A DNA stretch of 64,000 bases from Acidobacteriaceae bacterium (lineage in GTDB: Bacteria > Acidobacteriota > Terriglobia > Bryobacterales > Bryobacteraceae): positions 1 to 64,000 of the forward strand of contig JAFATG010000271.1 of the NCBI GenBank assembly GCA_019244055.1, given 5' to 3'. The notes under the pieces were generated by a model. That model did not search any database, was not told the DNA's origin, and saw only the letters and a list, made by a program, of their open reading frames with translations. Numbering within the stretch: the first letter of the stretch is position 1; every line of letters starts with the position of its first letter. Made by a program: the position numbers and the translations under genes. Shown one piece after another: positions 48,476-57,956 of the stretch.

Positions 48476-49078
48476 ATGTCTATCGCCCCAGACGAGTCTG
48501 ACCTGGTCATTCCTGTCGTCCAGGAAGAAGTGAACGTAGACGCCGCTCCGGTTCTTACCGGCGGCGTCCGCGTTACCAAACACGTTCACACTCAGGACGA
48601 GGTTCTCGAGCAGGAGCTCCGCACCTCACATGCTGATGTGAAGCGTGTGAAAACAAACCGCGTGGTCGATGGCCCGCGCCAGCCGCCTCACCGCGAGGGA
48701 AACACGCTTATCATTCCTGTGGTTTCCGAAATCTTGCGGATCGAAAAGCAGTGGGTGGTCACCGAAGAGATCCATATCACGGAGCACAAAGAGACGGAAA
48801 CCGTGCAGCAGACGGTGCCTGTCCGGTACGAACAGGCCCACATCGAGCGTCTGGACGATGCCGGAAATGCTGTTGGCTCTCTCGATACACCCGCTGAATC
48901 GGTACAGACTCGCACCGCCTCTCAACCATCTCTTGTTCGGCGTGCGGCCGCCGGAGCGGAGGGCAGCAATCGTCGACTCCTGTCAGACACCCCGAGCCTG
49001 ATCTCCGATCAGAACGTCCGCCCGCGGCGCACACGGCAACCTCGTTCGCAACCAGAGGCAAAACGCCGTCAAGAGTAA
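48476..49078 (+). CDS. DUF2382 domain protein
   Basis: LVIPVVQEEVNVDAAPVLTGGVRVTKHVHTQDEVLEQELRTSHADVKRV and a second unit LIIPVVSEILRIEKQWVVTEEIHITEHKETETVQQTVPVRYEQAHIERL. Confidence 0.85.
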   Translation: MSIAPDESDLVIPVVQEEVNVDAAPVLTGGVRVTKHVHTQDEVLEQELRTSHADVKRVKTNRVVDGPRQPPHREGNTLIIPVVSEILRIEKQWVVTEEIHITEHKETETVQQTVPVRYEQAHIERLDDAGNAVGSLDTPAESVQTRTASQPSLVRRAAAGAEGSNRRLLSDTPSLISDQNVRPRRTRQPRSQPEAKRRQE

Positions 49079-50329
49079 TACTTCACCCCAAAAATCCAGG
49101 CCAAAGCTCAGGAGGTATTGCTGCCAGGGTTTGTACTGTAGAATTGCCTGCGCAAACGAGAGGGAGCAGGCGGCAATAAACAAAGCATTCGCTCTCGCAA
49201 TGGCTTGCCGCTCGCTCACAGCCAACTCTGAGTTCCATGGACCCCGGTCAATGCCCTGAGTGAAGAGACAGCTAGCAATCAAAACTGCCGGAGCCAGCGA
49301 AATGAGTCCGCTTTTCACCGCGTACGGCTCTAGCAGGGAATACAGAACGAACGCCAGCCCATCCCATGCCCACAGTTTGCGCTCATCCGCGCGCAGGACC
49401 TGAACTGCAAAGAAGATGTAGACCGCGAGAGCAATGATCACCCACGCGATAACTGCTGTATGTGGCGAAAGCGACAGGATGTTGATGTGCGGGAACCTTT
49501 TCAGGGGCGGTTCTATGGGAGTCAAGTACCGTAGCAGCAACCCGCGTAAGGATTGGCCGGGGAAGTAATAGAACTCTGAGTAGGTGGTTCCTACGCGCCC
49601 CACAGCTTCGTACCACTGGTGAAGAAGCGCCCAATAACCCGTTGCGCCAAATGCCGTAACGGGGGCTAGCCAGAGAAGAGCTAATCCAAGAGCGAATGAA
49701 ACCGCCGCCCGGATTCTGGTTCGCCGAAGAAGCCACGGCAGAAACAGAATCGGCCAGATCTTAAACGTGACTGCCAGCGCCATCAGTATCCCGGACCAGA
49801 GCGGTTGCGTTTCGGAAAGAACGAGCGCTAGAAAAATCCAGGCGATGACGAATGGCTGCACGTTCCCATACCGAACTGCCAGCACGAGATAAGCCAGCAG
49901 AAAGGTGCAGCACGCAGCAACGGAGCGGGACGTGAACCGCAGTCCGCGAATTCGGATGGCGAGCGTCACCGCTAGGGTTCCGTTGATCCATGCGGCCAGC
50001 ATCCACCAGAAGCCAGCCACCCGAAAGCTCAGGTACTTAAGAGGGAATAGAAGCAGATACGTTACGGGCGGGTAACGATACTCCATCGGGAATCCGATAC
50101 CGCTTGCCGGCCCATATGCCGGCCGCGTTCCGCTGAAAAATCCGTTCACGGCGTACCAATAGACTGCGAGATCGACGCTCTTTGTCAAGAAAAGCGAAGA
50201 GGCAATGGCCAGGATTGCGATCGAGCCGTAGATGAGGATTCTCGGTCGCTGGTTTGCGTCCTTCTGAGGAATTTCCTGGAGCCGCTGCTCCTTCGTCACG
50301 GGTGTGCCCAACTTTATTTTTCCTTCCAC
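48983..50329 (-). CDS. Glycosyltransferase family 87 (DUF2029)-like membrane protein
   Basis: 448-aa polytopic protein with GFPMEYRYPPVTYLLLFPL and FKIWPILFLPWLL typical of GT87. 3' end overlaps the DUF2382 gene antisense. Confidence 0.8.
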   Translation of the reverse strand: MEGKIKLGTPVTKEQRLQEIPQKDANQRPRILIYGSIAILAIASSLFLTKSVDLAVYWYAVNGFFSGTRPAYGPASGIGFPMEYRYPPVTYLLLFPLKYLSFRVAGFWWMLAAWINGTLAVTLAIRIRGLRFTSRSVAACCTFLLAYLVLAVRYGNVQPFVIAWIFLALVLSETQPLWSGILMALAVTFKIWPILFLPWLLRRTRIRAAVSFALGLALLWLAPVTAFGATGYWALLHQWYEAVGRVGTTYSEFYYFPGQSLRGLLLRYLTPIEPPLKRFPHINILSLSPHTAVIAWVIIALAVYIFFAVQVLRADERKLWAWDGLAFVLYSLLEPYAVKSGLISLAPAVLIASCLFTQGIDRGPWNSELAVSERQAIARANALFIAACSLSFAQAILQYKPWQQYLLSFGLDFWGEVLLLTAFCLWLRTRLPCAPRADVLIGDQARGV

Positions 50330-50520
50330 TCCAAAAACTTACCGGCCATTTTCAGGATCAACGGTTCGTTTTTCCAAGCTTCGCATGCTATCGTCGGGCA
50401 GGCTCGCGGTGCGCGGAAGCGTATCGCGAGTCATTCGTTTTAGGAGATGTAGTTACCCCTCCGATTCATTCGCTGTGCTGAAAGAATAAGCCCGACTGGA
50501 CGCCTAAAAAAGGAGCAAAT

Positions 50521-50802
50521 GTGCGAAAAATTCTCGTGATCTTGGCAATGCAACTCGCGAACCCGATGTGGACAAGCACCCGCCATACAATCAATGAACT
50601 GCATCAGCCGACGACGGTCAATCAGACCTCGTTCGTTTTGAACTGGGTGCCGGTGAGCGGGTCGGTCTCGATATATCAGAACGGCATCCGTCTGGTACCG
50701 GGCCTGGACTTTACGGTGAACGGCGGCAACCTGACCCTGCTGGTGCCGCACCTGGGGCAGCCCGGAGATTATTTCCTCGTAGATTACGACCACCAGCAAT
50801 AG
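50521..50802 (+). CDS. Small hypothetical protein with a beta-sandwich-like repeat segment
   Basis: GTG start after AAAAGGAG. Pattern SFVLNWVPVSGSVSIYQNGIRLVPGLDFTVNGGNLTLLVPHLGQPGDYFLVDY. Confidence 0.6.
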   Translation: MRKILVILAMQLANPMWTSTRHTINELHQPTTVNQTSFVLNWVPVSGSVSIYQNGIRLVPGLDFTVNGGNLTLLVPHLGQPGDYFLVDYDHQQ

Positions 50803-50945
50803 ATCGCGAAGTTTAGACCTGCGGGCGGCCGCGAGTGTCCTCCGTCCGCCCTAAATCGCTGGACACCTAACGCACTAACTGGCGAGTCCGCGCGCCCGAT
50901 TTACCTGGTTTTCTAGCGTTTGCGAAGCTTAATGCCGCATCTCTC

Positions 50946-51473
50946 TTGACTGATATTGCAATTAGCGATAAGATAATTGCAGATCGCTATATGAAGGTCG
51001 CCGAGAAAATCCGTTACCTCCGAGTCGTCGAAGGACACCTCCGCGGCCTGAATCGCGAGATGACTCAAAAGGAAGTGGTCGCCGCCGTCCGCAAGGAGCT
51101 GAAAAAATCTATCAGTCAGCCCTATCTTTCGCAGCTAGAAAACGGCAGCCGCCGCCACCTGACCAACACTACCCGTCTATTGCTCTCGAAATTTTTTCGA
51201 GTGCATCCGGGTTACCTGGTCGATGATCCCGAAGGTTTCCAAACGGAGCTGATTTCCGATCTTCGCGATCAGGAAGACAAGCTGGACCTCTGGCTCATTC
51301 AGGGCGCCGAGCGCTTCCGTCGCGATGCTCCGCTTTCGGAGGCACTGCTGAAGCTTGCCCGGCACGAAGACACTCGCAAGTGTGTCCTGCTGCTTGGAGA
51401 GGTCCTCGAAACACCGGACCTGTTGGATCGTCTGTGGGAAGTTCTCGAACCAAGAGAGGAGGTCGTCTCATGA
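50946..51473 (+). CDS. XRE-type HTH transcriptional regulator
   Basis: EKIRYLRVVEGHLRGLNREMTQKEVVAAVRKELKKSISQPYLSQLENGSRRHLTNTTRLLLSKFFRVHPGYLVDDPEG is XRE-like. True start may be 50991. Confidence 0.8.
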   Translation: MTDIAISDKIIADRYMKVAEKIRYLRVVEGHLRGLNREMTQKEVVAAVRKELKKSISQPYLSQLENGSRRHLTNTTRLLLSKFFRVHPGYLVDDPEGFQTELISDLRDQEDKLDLWLIQGAERFRRDAPLSEALLKLARHEDTRKCVLLLGEVLETPDLLDRLWEVLEPREEVVS

Positions 51474-52135
51474 GCTGGTCTGACATATACCTGCTTTGTT
51501 TCGCCGTCGGAGCCCTCTGGGCTTTGGCGTCACTGTTACTCGGCGGATTTCATCTGGGGCACAGCGGCCACGGGCATTTCCATGCCGGTCACGGCGCTCA
51601 CGCACCGGTCCATGGACATGGCGCGGTAAAGGGAGCGTCGCCGAGAGGAACGACGTCCAGTTGGGCCGGGGCGATGGTCAACCCCAGTTCCGCCGCTGTT
51701 TATCTCGCCTGGTTCGGAGGAGTCGGTTATCTGTTAACACGGCACTCGGGTCTGGGTTTCTGGATTGACCTCGCGATTGCGATCGTAGTCGGCCTCGTGG
51801 GCGCGTGGTGTCTCGCAGCGTTTCTCCGTTTCCTCCAATCGCGCGAGCAGCCGATGGACCCAGCAGACTACGAGATGGTCGGCGTTCTCGGACGCGTCGC
51901 GAGTCCCATTCGACCGAATGGCGTCGGTGAAGTGATCTACGTGCGCGATGGTGCTCGGCGGCCTCTCAACGCACGCAGTGAAGATGCGCGGGAGATTGCC
52001 CGCGGCGCGGAAGTTGTGGTCACTCGCTATGAAAAAGGAATTGCTTATGTACGTACCTGGGAGGCAATGACCCAGTCGGGTATGACATTCGGCCCGGAAT
52101 CGTCGCCAAAGGAGCAGACAAATGATATCACGTGA
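51470..52135 (+). CDS. NfeD-like membrane protein with His-rich loop
   Basis: ATGA overlap with the regulator stop; N-terminal TM, GHSGHGHFHAGHGAHAPVHGHG, further TMs and a C-terminal OB-like segment (GVLGRVASPIRPNGVGEVIYVRDGARRPLNARSEDAREIARGAEVVVTRYEKGIAYVRTWE). Confidence 0.8.
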   Translation: MSWSDIYLLCFAVGALWALASLLLGGFHLGHSGHGHFHAGHGAHAPVHGHGAVKGASPRGTTSSWAGAMVNPSSAAVYLAWFGGVGYLLTRHSGLGFWIDLAIAIVVGLVGAWCLAAFLRFLQSREQPMDPADYEMVGVLGRVASPIRPNGVGEVIYVRDGARRPLNARSEDAREIARGAEVVVTRYEKGIAYVRTWEAMTQSGMTFGPESSPKEQTNDIT

Positions 52136-53561
52136 AGTTGTATTCATCGCAGCGCTGGCTGTTCTCACACTGCTGGTGCTGATGATGGTCATGGCTACGC
52201 TGTACCGCAAGGCCGGACCGCATGAGGCCTTGATCGTGTACGGGCTTCGAGGGACGCGCATTGTCAAAGGCCGTGGGACGGTGATTTTCCCCATGGTCGA
52301 GAATTTTCGCCAGCTCTCGCTGCAGCTCATGTCGTTCGACGTGGCCCCGGTACAAGATCTGTACACGAAGCAGGGCGTCGCTGTTACCGTTGAGGCCGTT
52401 TCTCAAATCAAAGTGAAGAGCGATCCCGAATCCATTCAGACCGCCGCTGAGCAGTTTCTCACCAAGACGGATCAGGCCCGCGAAGGACTCATTCGGTTGG
52501 TCATGGAAGGGCATCTACGCGGCATCATCGGTCAGCTCTCGGTCGAGCAGATCGTGAAAGAGCCCGAGATGGTCGGCGACCGCATGCGCGCGACGTGCGC
52601 GGATGACATGGGCAAAATGGGCCTCGAGGTCATCTCGTTCACGATTAAGGAAGTGCGTGACAAAAACGAGTACATCAGCAACATGGGCCGGCCCGATATT
52701 GCGCGCATCAAGCGCGATGCCGACGTCGCCGCGGCTGAAGCCGATCGCGATACCGCTATTCGTCGCGCCGAGGCGATGCGAGCCGCTGCGGTTGCCAGAG
52801 CCCAGGCTGACCAAGAGCGTGTCCTTGCGGAAGCGTTATCGCTGGCCGCCCAGGCCCAGGCGCAGCGCGATCTCGAGATTAAGAAAGCCCAGTACGTCGA
52901 GAGCGTGAAGCGGCAGCAGGCGCAGGCCGACAAGGCCTACGAAATTCAGGCCAACGTGATGCAACAGCAAGTAACGACGGAGGCCGTTAAGATTCGCCAG
53001 ATCGAGAAGGAACAGGAGATCAAGGTACAGGAAGCGGAAATCCTTCGGCACGAAAAGGAACTCATCGCCAATGTACTGAAGAACGCTGAAATTGAGCGCC
53101 AGCGAATCGAAATGCTGGCCGAGGCCGCGCGCCGCAAAATGACCATTGAAGCCGAAGGTAGTGCGTCCGCGACCCGCCTCCAAGGTGAAGCCGATGCCGA
53201 CATCATCTTGAAGAAGGGCGAAGCGGAAGCGCGCGCCATGAATGTCAAGGCCGAGGCCTACCAGGAATGGAATCAGGCCGCCGTGGTAGACAAGCTTATC
53301 ACCGGTTTGCCCGAAGTGGTCAGAGCGTTGGCTTCGCCGCTTGCAAACATCGACAAAATCACGATCGTCTCGACCGGAGATGGCGCGTCGGGGATGAACA
53401 AGATTACGGGCGACATGACTAAGATTGCCGCTCAGATACCGGCTCTCTTCGAGACTTTATCCGGTATGCAGATGTCTGAGTTACTCGGAAAAGTTCGCAG
53501 CATTACTGATCGTTCCGCCGACTCAGGCAAAACCAACGGAAGCACAGGTACGCAGTCGTAA
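52122..53561 (+). CDS. Flotillin-like SPFH/band 7 protein
   Basis: SPFH domain (ALIVYGLRGTRIVKGRGTVIFPMVENFRQLSLQLMSFDV), long Ala/Glu coiled coil, flotillin C-terminus. 14-bp overlap with the NfeD-like gene. Confidence 0.92.
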   Translation: MISREVVFIAALAVLTLLVLMMVMATLYRKAGPHEALIVYGLRGTRIVKGRGTVIFPMVENFRQLSLQLMSFDVAPVQDLYTKQGVAVTVEAVSQIKVKSDPESIQTAAEQFLTKTDQAREGLIRLVMEGHLRGIIGQLSVEQIVKEPEMVGDRMRATCADDMGKMGLEVISFTIKEVRDKNEYISNMGRPDIARIKRDADVAAAEADRDTAIRRAEAMRAAAVARAQADQERVLAEALSLAAQAQAQRDLEIKKAQYVESVKRQQAQADKAYEIQANVMQQQVTTEAVKIRQIEKEQEIKVQEAEILRHEKELIANVLKNAEIERQRIEMLAEAARRKMTIEAEGSASATRLQGEADADIILKKGEAEARAMNVKAEAYQEWNQAAVVDKLITGLPEVVRALASPLANIDKITIVSTGDGASGMNKITGDMTKIAAQIPALFETLSGMQMSELLGKVRSITDRSADSGKTNGSTGTQS

Positions 53562-53572
53562 AGGAGTAAGCA

Positions 53573-54226
53573 ATGCCGCTACTAGATAGAGTGATGACCC
53601 TAGTCAAAGCGAATATCAATGATTTGATTGACAAAGCGGAAGACCCGGAGAAACTGCTGAAGCAGTTGCTCCTGGACATGCAGAACCAATTCATGCAGGT
53701 GAAGACACAGGTGGCGATTGCCATTGCCGGTCAGCACTTGCTCGAAAAGAAACATCAGGAGAACATGAACCAGCAAAACGAATGGCTTCGCAAAGCCGAA
53801 TTGGCGATTCAGAAGAACGAAGATGGGCTCGCGCGGGTGGCGGTGGAGCGGGCTGTCACGTACGAAAACGCCTCGAAGAATTTCGCGCAGCAGATTGAGG
53901 AACAGGCTGATCAGGTCCGGATTCTGCGTGATGCCTTGCACCGCCTGGAGCAGAAAATGACCGAAACACGAACCAGGACGGAGCTGCTAATTGCCCAACA
54001 TCGCCGCGCGAAATTAGGTCTGCGCACCGGCCTCTCCGACTCTCAAGAGTTCCGGCGTGAGCTGGCGCTCGATCGCATGCAAGGCAAAGTAATCGAGGCC
54101 GAAGCGCTCCAGCAGGGAACTCTCGAAGGCGCCAAACCGGACAAGTTCGCCATGCTCGAGAAATCAGACCAGGTGGATCGTCTACTGGCGGACCTAAGGG
54201 CGCGAGCCACTCGGGCTCTAACTTGA
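53573..54226 (+). CDS. PspA/IM30 family protein
   Basis: LLDRVMTLVKANINDLIDKAEDPEKLLKQLLLDMQNQFMQVKTQVA is a canonical PspA/IM30 N-terminus. Confidence 0.93.
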   Translation: MPLLDRVMTLVKANINDLIDKAEDPEKLLKQLLLDMQNQFMQVKTQVAIAIAGQHLLEKKHQENMNQQNEWLRKAELAIQKNEDGLARVAVERAVTYENASKNFAQQIEEQADQVRILRDALHRLEQKMTETRTRTELLIAQHRRAKLGLRTGLSDSQEFRRELALDRMQGKVIEAEALQQGTLEGAKPDKFAMLEKSDQVDRLLADLRARATRALT

Positions 54227-54246
54227 TTCGTTAAGATTCCAGTGTG

Positions 54247-55305
54247 ATGAAGGCGCTCTTGCTTTCCGAATACGGAAGATTGGAAACCGTCGAGGTCCCT
54301 ATGCCGCGTCCCGGGCCGGAAGACATTCTGGTCCGCGTCGCGGCTTGCGGTATTTGCGGCAGCGACGTACACGGCTATGATGGCTCATCTGGCCGCCGGA
54401 TTCCTCCCATCATCATGGGGCATGAGGCATCCGGTACCGTGGCCGCTGTCGGAGAACGTGTTTCAGGCCTCAGTGTCGGCGAGCATGTCACGTTTGATTC
54501 CACTGTTTACTGCGGTCACTGCGAATATTGCCGCAAAGGTCAGGTGAATCTCTGCTCGAACAGACAGGTGTTAGGCGTTTCCACTCCCGAGTACCGCCGC
54601 CAAGGAGCGTTCGCCGACTACGTTGCAGTGCCCGCGAGAATCGTCCACGTCCTTCCGGAGAGTCTGAGCTTGGAGGAAGCCGCGATGGTGGAACCGCTCG
54701 CGGTCGCTGTCCATGCGGTATCCCTTGCTCAGCTCGCCCCCAAAGGTACCGCACTCCTGATCGGAGCCGGAATGATCGGTCTGCTGGTTCTGCAAGCATT
54801 GCGCGAAGCTGGCTGCTCGCGGGTGATCGTCGCGGACATTGACGATACGCGCCTCGGGCTGGCGAAATCGCTTGGAGCCGCGGAAACCATTAATTCCAAA
54901 ACAGCCGATCTTCTCAGCGAGGTTCAGCGGATCACCTTGGGCTCAGGCGCGGATGTCGCGCTCGAGGCTGTCGGCAGCACGCCAACCATCAAAGCCGCTA
55001 TCGAAGGTGTGAAGAAGGGTGGAACGGTGGTGCTCATTGGCAACATCGCGCCGTCCGTCGAGATTCCGTTACAGACCGTAGTGAGCCGTGAGATCCGTTT
55101 GCAAGGGTCGGCCGCTTCTTCTGGTGAGTATCCGCGCTGCATCGAAATGCTGGCTCGCGGCTCCGTGCGAGTGAAACCTCTTATTAGCATCGTCGCGCCG
55201 ATCGAAGAAGGGTCGCAGTGGTTCGAGCGTCTACGCGAACGTCAGCCGAATCTCATGAAAGTGATCCTCACGCCCGGCAAAGCGGCGGAGCGCGATCGTG
55301 GATAA
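54247..55305 (+). CDS. Zinc-dependent medium-chain alcohol/sorbitol dehydrogenase
   Basis: ACGICGSDVHGYDG, GHEASGTVAAVGERVSGLSVGEHV, YCGHCEYCRKGQVNLC. Confidence 0.93.
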   Translation: MKALLLSEYGRLETVEVPMPRPGPEDILVRVAACGICGSDVHGYDGSSGRRIPPIIMGHEASGTVAAVGERVSGLSVGEHVTFDSTVYCGHCEYCRKGQVNLCSNRQVLGVSTPEYRRQGAFADYVAVPARIVHVLPESLSLEEAAMVEPLAVAVHAVSLAQLAPKGTALLIGAGMIGLLVLQALREAGCSRVIVADIDDTRLGLAKSLGAAETINSKTADLLSEVQRITLGSGADVALEAVGSTPTIKAAIEGVKKGGTVVLIGNIAPSVEIPLQTVVSREIRLQGSAASSGEYPRCIEMLARGSVRVKPLISIVAPIEEGSQWFERLRERQPNLMKVILTPGKAAERDRG

Positions 55306-56086
55306 GATCTTTGATCTAACCGGCCGCGTGGCAATTGTGACCGGTACCAGCCGCGGGCTCGGTCAGCAGTTCGCGCGCGCATTAGCCAGAGCGGGCGCTG
55401 ATCTTGTGCTCACTAGCCGCAATCGCGATCATCTCCGAAATTTCGAATCGGAGGTCATAAGCATGGGCCGCCGCGCCGTTGCGCTGGAATTGGACGTTCG
55501 CGATCAGGGCAGTATCGAAGCAATGGCCGCCTCCGCGGAGCAGGCGTACGGCAAAGTCGACATTCTGGTCAATAACGCCGGCATGAATATCCGCAAACCG
55601 GCCATCGAAGTCACTTGGGACGATTGGAATCAGATCCTGGACACCAACCTGCGCGGCAGCTTCTTCGTAGCCCAGGCGGTCGCGCGGCGTATGATCCCGG
55701 GCGGTTACGGGCGCATCATTAACATCGGCTCTGTTACCAGTGTTGCCGGATACGCCGGTCTCGCTCCGTACGGCGCCAGCCGAGGCGGTATTCGTCAATT
55801 AACCATGAGTCTTGCAGATGACTGGGGTAAACACGGCATTACGGTGAATTGCCTCGCGCCGGGCTGGTTCCGCACTGAGCAGAACAAGGTGATGTACGAA
55901 GACAAGGAATGGGTGGAGTATCTGAGCGATCGCATTCCCATTAAGCGCCCCGGTCAACCGGGCGATCTGGATTCCGCCGTGGTGTTTCTTGCCGCTGAAT
56001 CGAGCCGTTACGTGACGGGCCAAACGCTTCTGATTGACGGCGGTATCTCGACCGGTGCTGTCCGTGCGCTGCCTAGGAAGAAATAG
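55298..56086 (+). CDS. SDR family oxidoreductase (gluconate 5-dehydrogenase-like)
   Basis: VTGTSRGLGQQFARAL, NNAGMNIRKP, YGASRGG, CLAPGWFRTE; overlaps the preceding dehydrogenase by 8 bp. Confidence 0.92.
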   Translation: MDKIFDLTGRVAIVTGTSRGLGQQFARALARAGADLVLTSRNRDHLRNFESEVISMGRRAVALELDVRDQGSIEAMAASAEQAYGKVDILVNNAGMNIRKPAIEVTWDDWNQILDTNLRGSFFVAQAVARRMIPGGYGRIINIGSVTSVAGYAGLAPYGASRGGIRQLTMSLADDWGKHGITVNCLAPGWFRTEQNKVMYEDKEWVEYLSDRIPIKRPGQPGDLDSAVVFLAAESSRYVTGQTLLIDGGISTGAVRALPRKK

Positions 56087-57350
56087 CCGCAGGCTCGGGC
56101 ACATGCTCGATCCTGCCCAGCAGAAAAATATATCCCGCGATCCCGCCCAGCAGAATGACCGCCGCGGCTCCGAACGCTCGCGAAAAAGAATTGGTCGGTC
56201 CGGCGAAGTAGCCGGTCGCGATCGGCGCCACAATGCCGGAAATCTGGTTCCCGAAGTTTACAATCCCACCGATCTTTCCTACGCTATCGCGTGGCGCGAT
56301 CAACGATGGAATGGACCACGCGACCGGCGCCGCCGCCGATAATCCCCCAAGCGACAGGCTGATCCACAGAGCTGCCATGTAGGGATTCCGTGTAAACGCC
56401 GCTCCGCCCACCGCTAAACCAAGAACCATTCCCCCCACCAGAATGCTTTGCCGGACGATCGTCTCTCTATGGCCGCGCCGCACCAGCACGTCCACTAACC
56501 AGCCTCCAATTAACAAATCGGTAATAGTTCCGAAGAGCCACGGCACGCTGGTAAAAAGAATTGAGTGCTGCAGATTCATGTGCAACGCTGAAAAGTACGC
56601 CGGTAGCCAAGTAAGGAACAGATAGAAGCAATAGTTGTACGCTGCGAAGCCGATCGCCAGGCCCAGGACTTTTCGCTGACGAAGTAAATACACGAGCGGA
56701 GCGCCTTTGGTCTGCTTGGTTCTGGCATCTGGATTCGCGCCTCCCGCCTTAATGAACTCCCACTCTTCCGGTGTCAATCCACGATCGTCCTTCGGATCGC
56801 GATAGACGATGTAGAACGCCAGAAAGTAAAGAAAGCTGACCAGACCTGTGGCGGCGAAGCTTAGCCGCCACCCGAAATGAATGAGAACGATTCCGATCAG
56901 CGGAACGCCGATGCCGGAAGCGAATTTGGCCGCCGCATCGAAGAACGACGTGGCGAAGCTCCGCTCCTGCCTCGGAAACCAGTAGCCGGTCGCTTTGGCG
57001 TTTGCCGGAAAAGTCGGAGCTTCGCCGACCCCCAGCAGCAGCCGCGCGCCAACGAAGCTGCTCACGCCCGGTGCCACGGCGGCCGCAAACGACGCAAGGC
57101 TCCAGAGAAATGCGCTGATCCTGCCAATTGCCTCCACCCCGAAGCGGTCGAGCAGAACTCCCATTGGCAGTTGGAGGGCCGCGTACGTCCAGTTATAGGC
57201 ACTGACGATGTACCCGAAGGCTACATTAGAGACGCCAAATTCGTTGTGAAGCGCATCGTGAGCCACCGAGACGTTCACTCGGTCGAAATAGTTGATCAAA
57301 ACTCCGATTCCGAGCAGAACAGCGATCCGCCAGCGTCTGCGCGGGATCAT
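56073..57350 (-). CDS. MFS transporter (anion:cation symporter type; sugar-acid/hexuronate-like)
   Basis: LINYFDRVNVSVAHDAL, YNWTYAALQLPMGVLLDRFGVE, GVGEAPTFPANAKATGYWFP. Confidence 0.92.
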   Translation of the reverse strand: MIPRRRWRIAVLLGIGVLINYFDRVNVSVAHDALHNEFGVSNVAFGYIVSAYNWTYAALQLPMGVLLDRFGVEAIGRISAFLWSLASFAAAVAPGVSSFVGARLLLGVGEAPTFPANAKATGYWFPRQERSFATSFFDAAAKFASGIGVPLIGIVLIHFGWRLSFAATGLVSFLYFLAFYIVYRDPKDDRGLTPEEWEFIKAGGANPDARTKQTKGAPLVYLLRQRKVLGLAIGFAAYNYCFYLFLTWLPAYFSALHMNLQHSILFTSVPWLFGTITDLLIGGWLVDVLVRRGHRETIVRQSILVGGMVLGLAVGGAAFTRNPYMAALWISLSLGGLSAAAPVAWSIPSLIAPRDSVGKIGGIVNFGNQISGIVAPIATGYFAGPTNSFSRAFGAAAVILLGGIAGYIFLLGRIEHVPEPAAISS

Positions 57351-57360
57351 GCGTCCGAAG

Positions 57361-57918
57361 CTACTTACCCAGCCCTACGTAAACATTCACATGTTCGGCT
57401 GCGGGACTTTTTTTCAGATCTTCGTAGTAGACGTCGAAATCGGTCTTATAAGCGCGATGTAGTTCGTGCGCATCTTCGAGCGACCAAGCCCGTTGCCAAA
57501 GGCCTAAGACGATCGGCCCCGCCGCTTGGCCCTGTGACTCGAGCACCGCATAATTACCCGCTTCCACCCTCTGCACAACCATCCCCGCTGGGACGTCTTT
57601 TGTCGAGGTCACCTTCGCACCCAGCGTGTAAGTGTACATTCCGTTCCTGTCAGATTGGTAATCGCTATATACCGCAATGACTCGATCGTCCGCGCGGTTC
57701 GCTATACGTACCAGAACGTCGTCATTACGAAAGCGCTTCCAGAGCTGCGCGATTTCACCGTTGCCAGAGGCCTCCATAGCATTCGAAGTTCGCGTGGAGA
57801 TGCCAATGACATTGAAGGAATCGACATGCAGCTTGACAACATTGATTTGTTCAGCCATTGCCGTAAGTCCTACGAAAAGAGCGAGGACGCTCGTGGACAG
57901 GACAACGCCGCGCTTCAT
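57361..57918 (-). CDS. Secreted GyrI-like/effector-binding-domain protein
   Basis: Signal peptide followed by an AraC-effector-binding-like pattern (NVIGISTRTSNAMEA...IAQLWKRF...VIAVYSDYQSDRNGMYTYTLGAKV...VVQRVEAGNYAVL). Confidence 0.7.
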   Translation of the reverse strand: MKRGVVLSTSVLALFVGLTAMAEQINVVKLHVDSFNVIGISTRTSNAMEASGNGEIAQLWKRFRNDDVLVRIANRADDRVIAVYSDYQSDRNGMYTYTLGAKVTSTKDVPAGMVVQRVEAGNYAVLESQGQAAGPIVLGLWQRAWSLEDAHELHRAYKTDFDVYYEDLKKSPAAEHVNVYVGLGK

Positions 57919-57956
57919 AGAACAGCAGCATATCAAGTCGATCCCGTTCCCTTCAA

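Noticed and set aside
56877-57680. 267-aa plus-strand ORF opposite the MFS transporter
   Set aside because: Low-complexity Arg/Ser/Pro-rich translation antisense to MFS and the GyrI-like gene.
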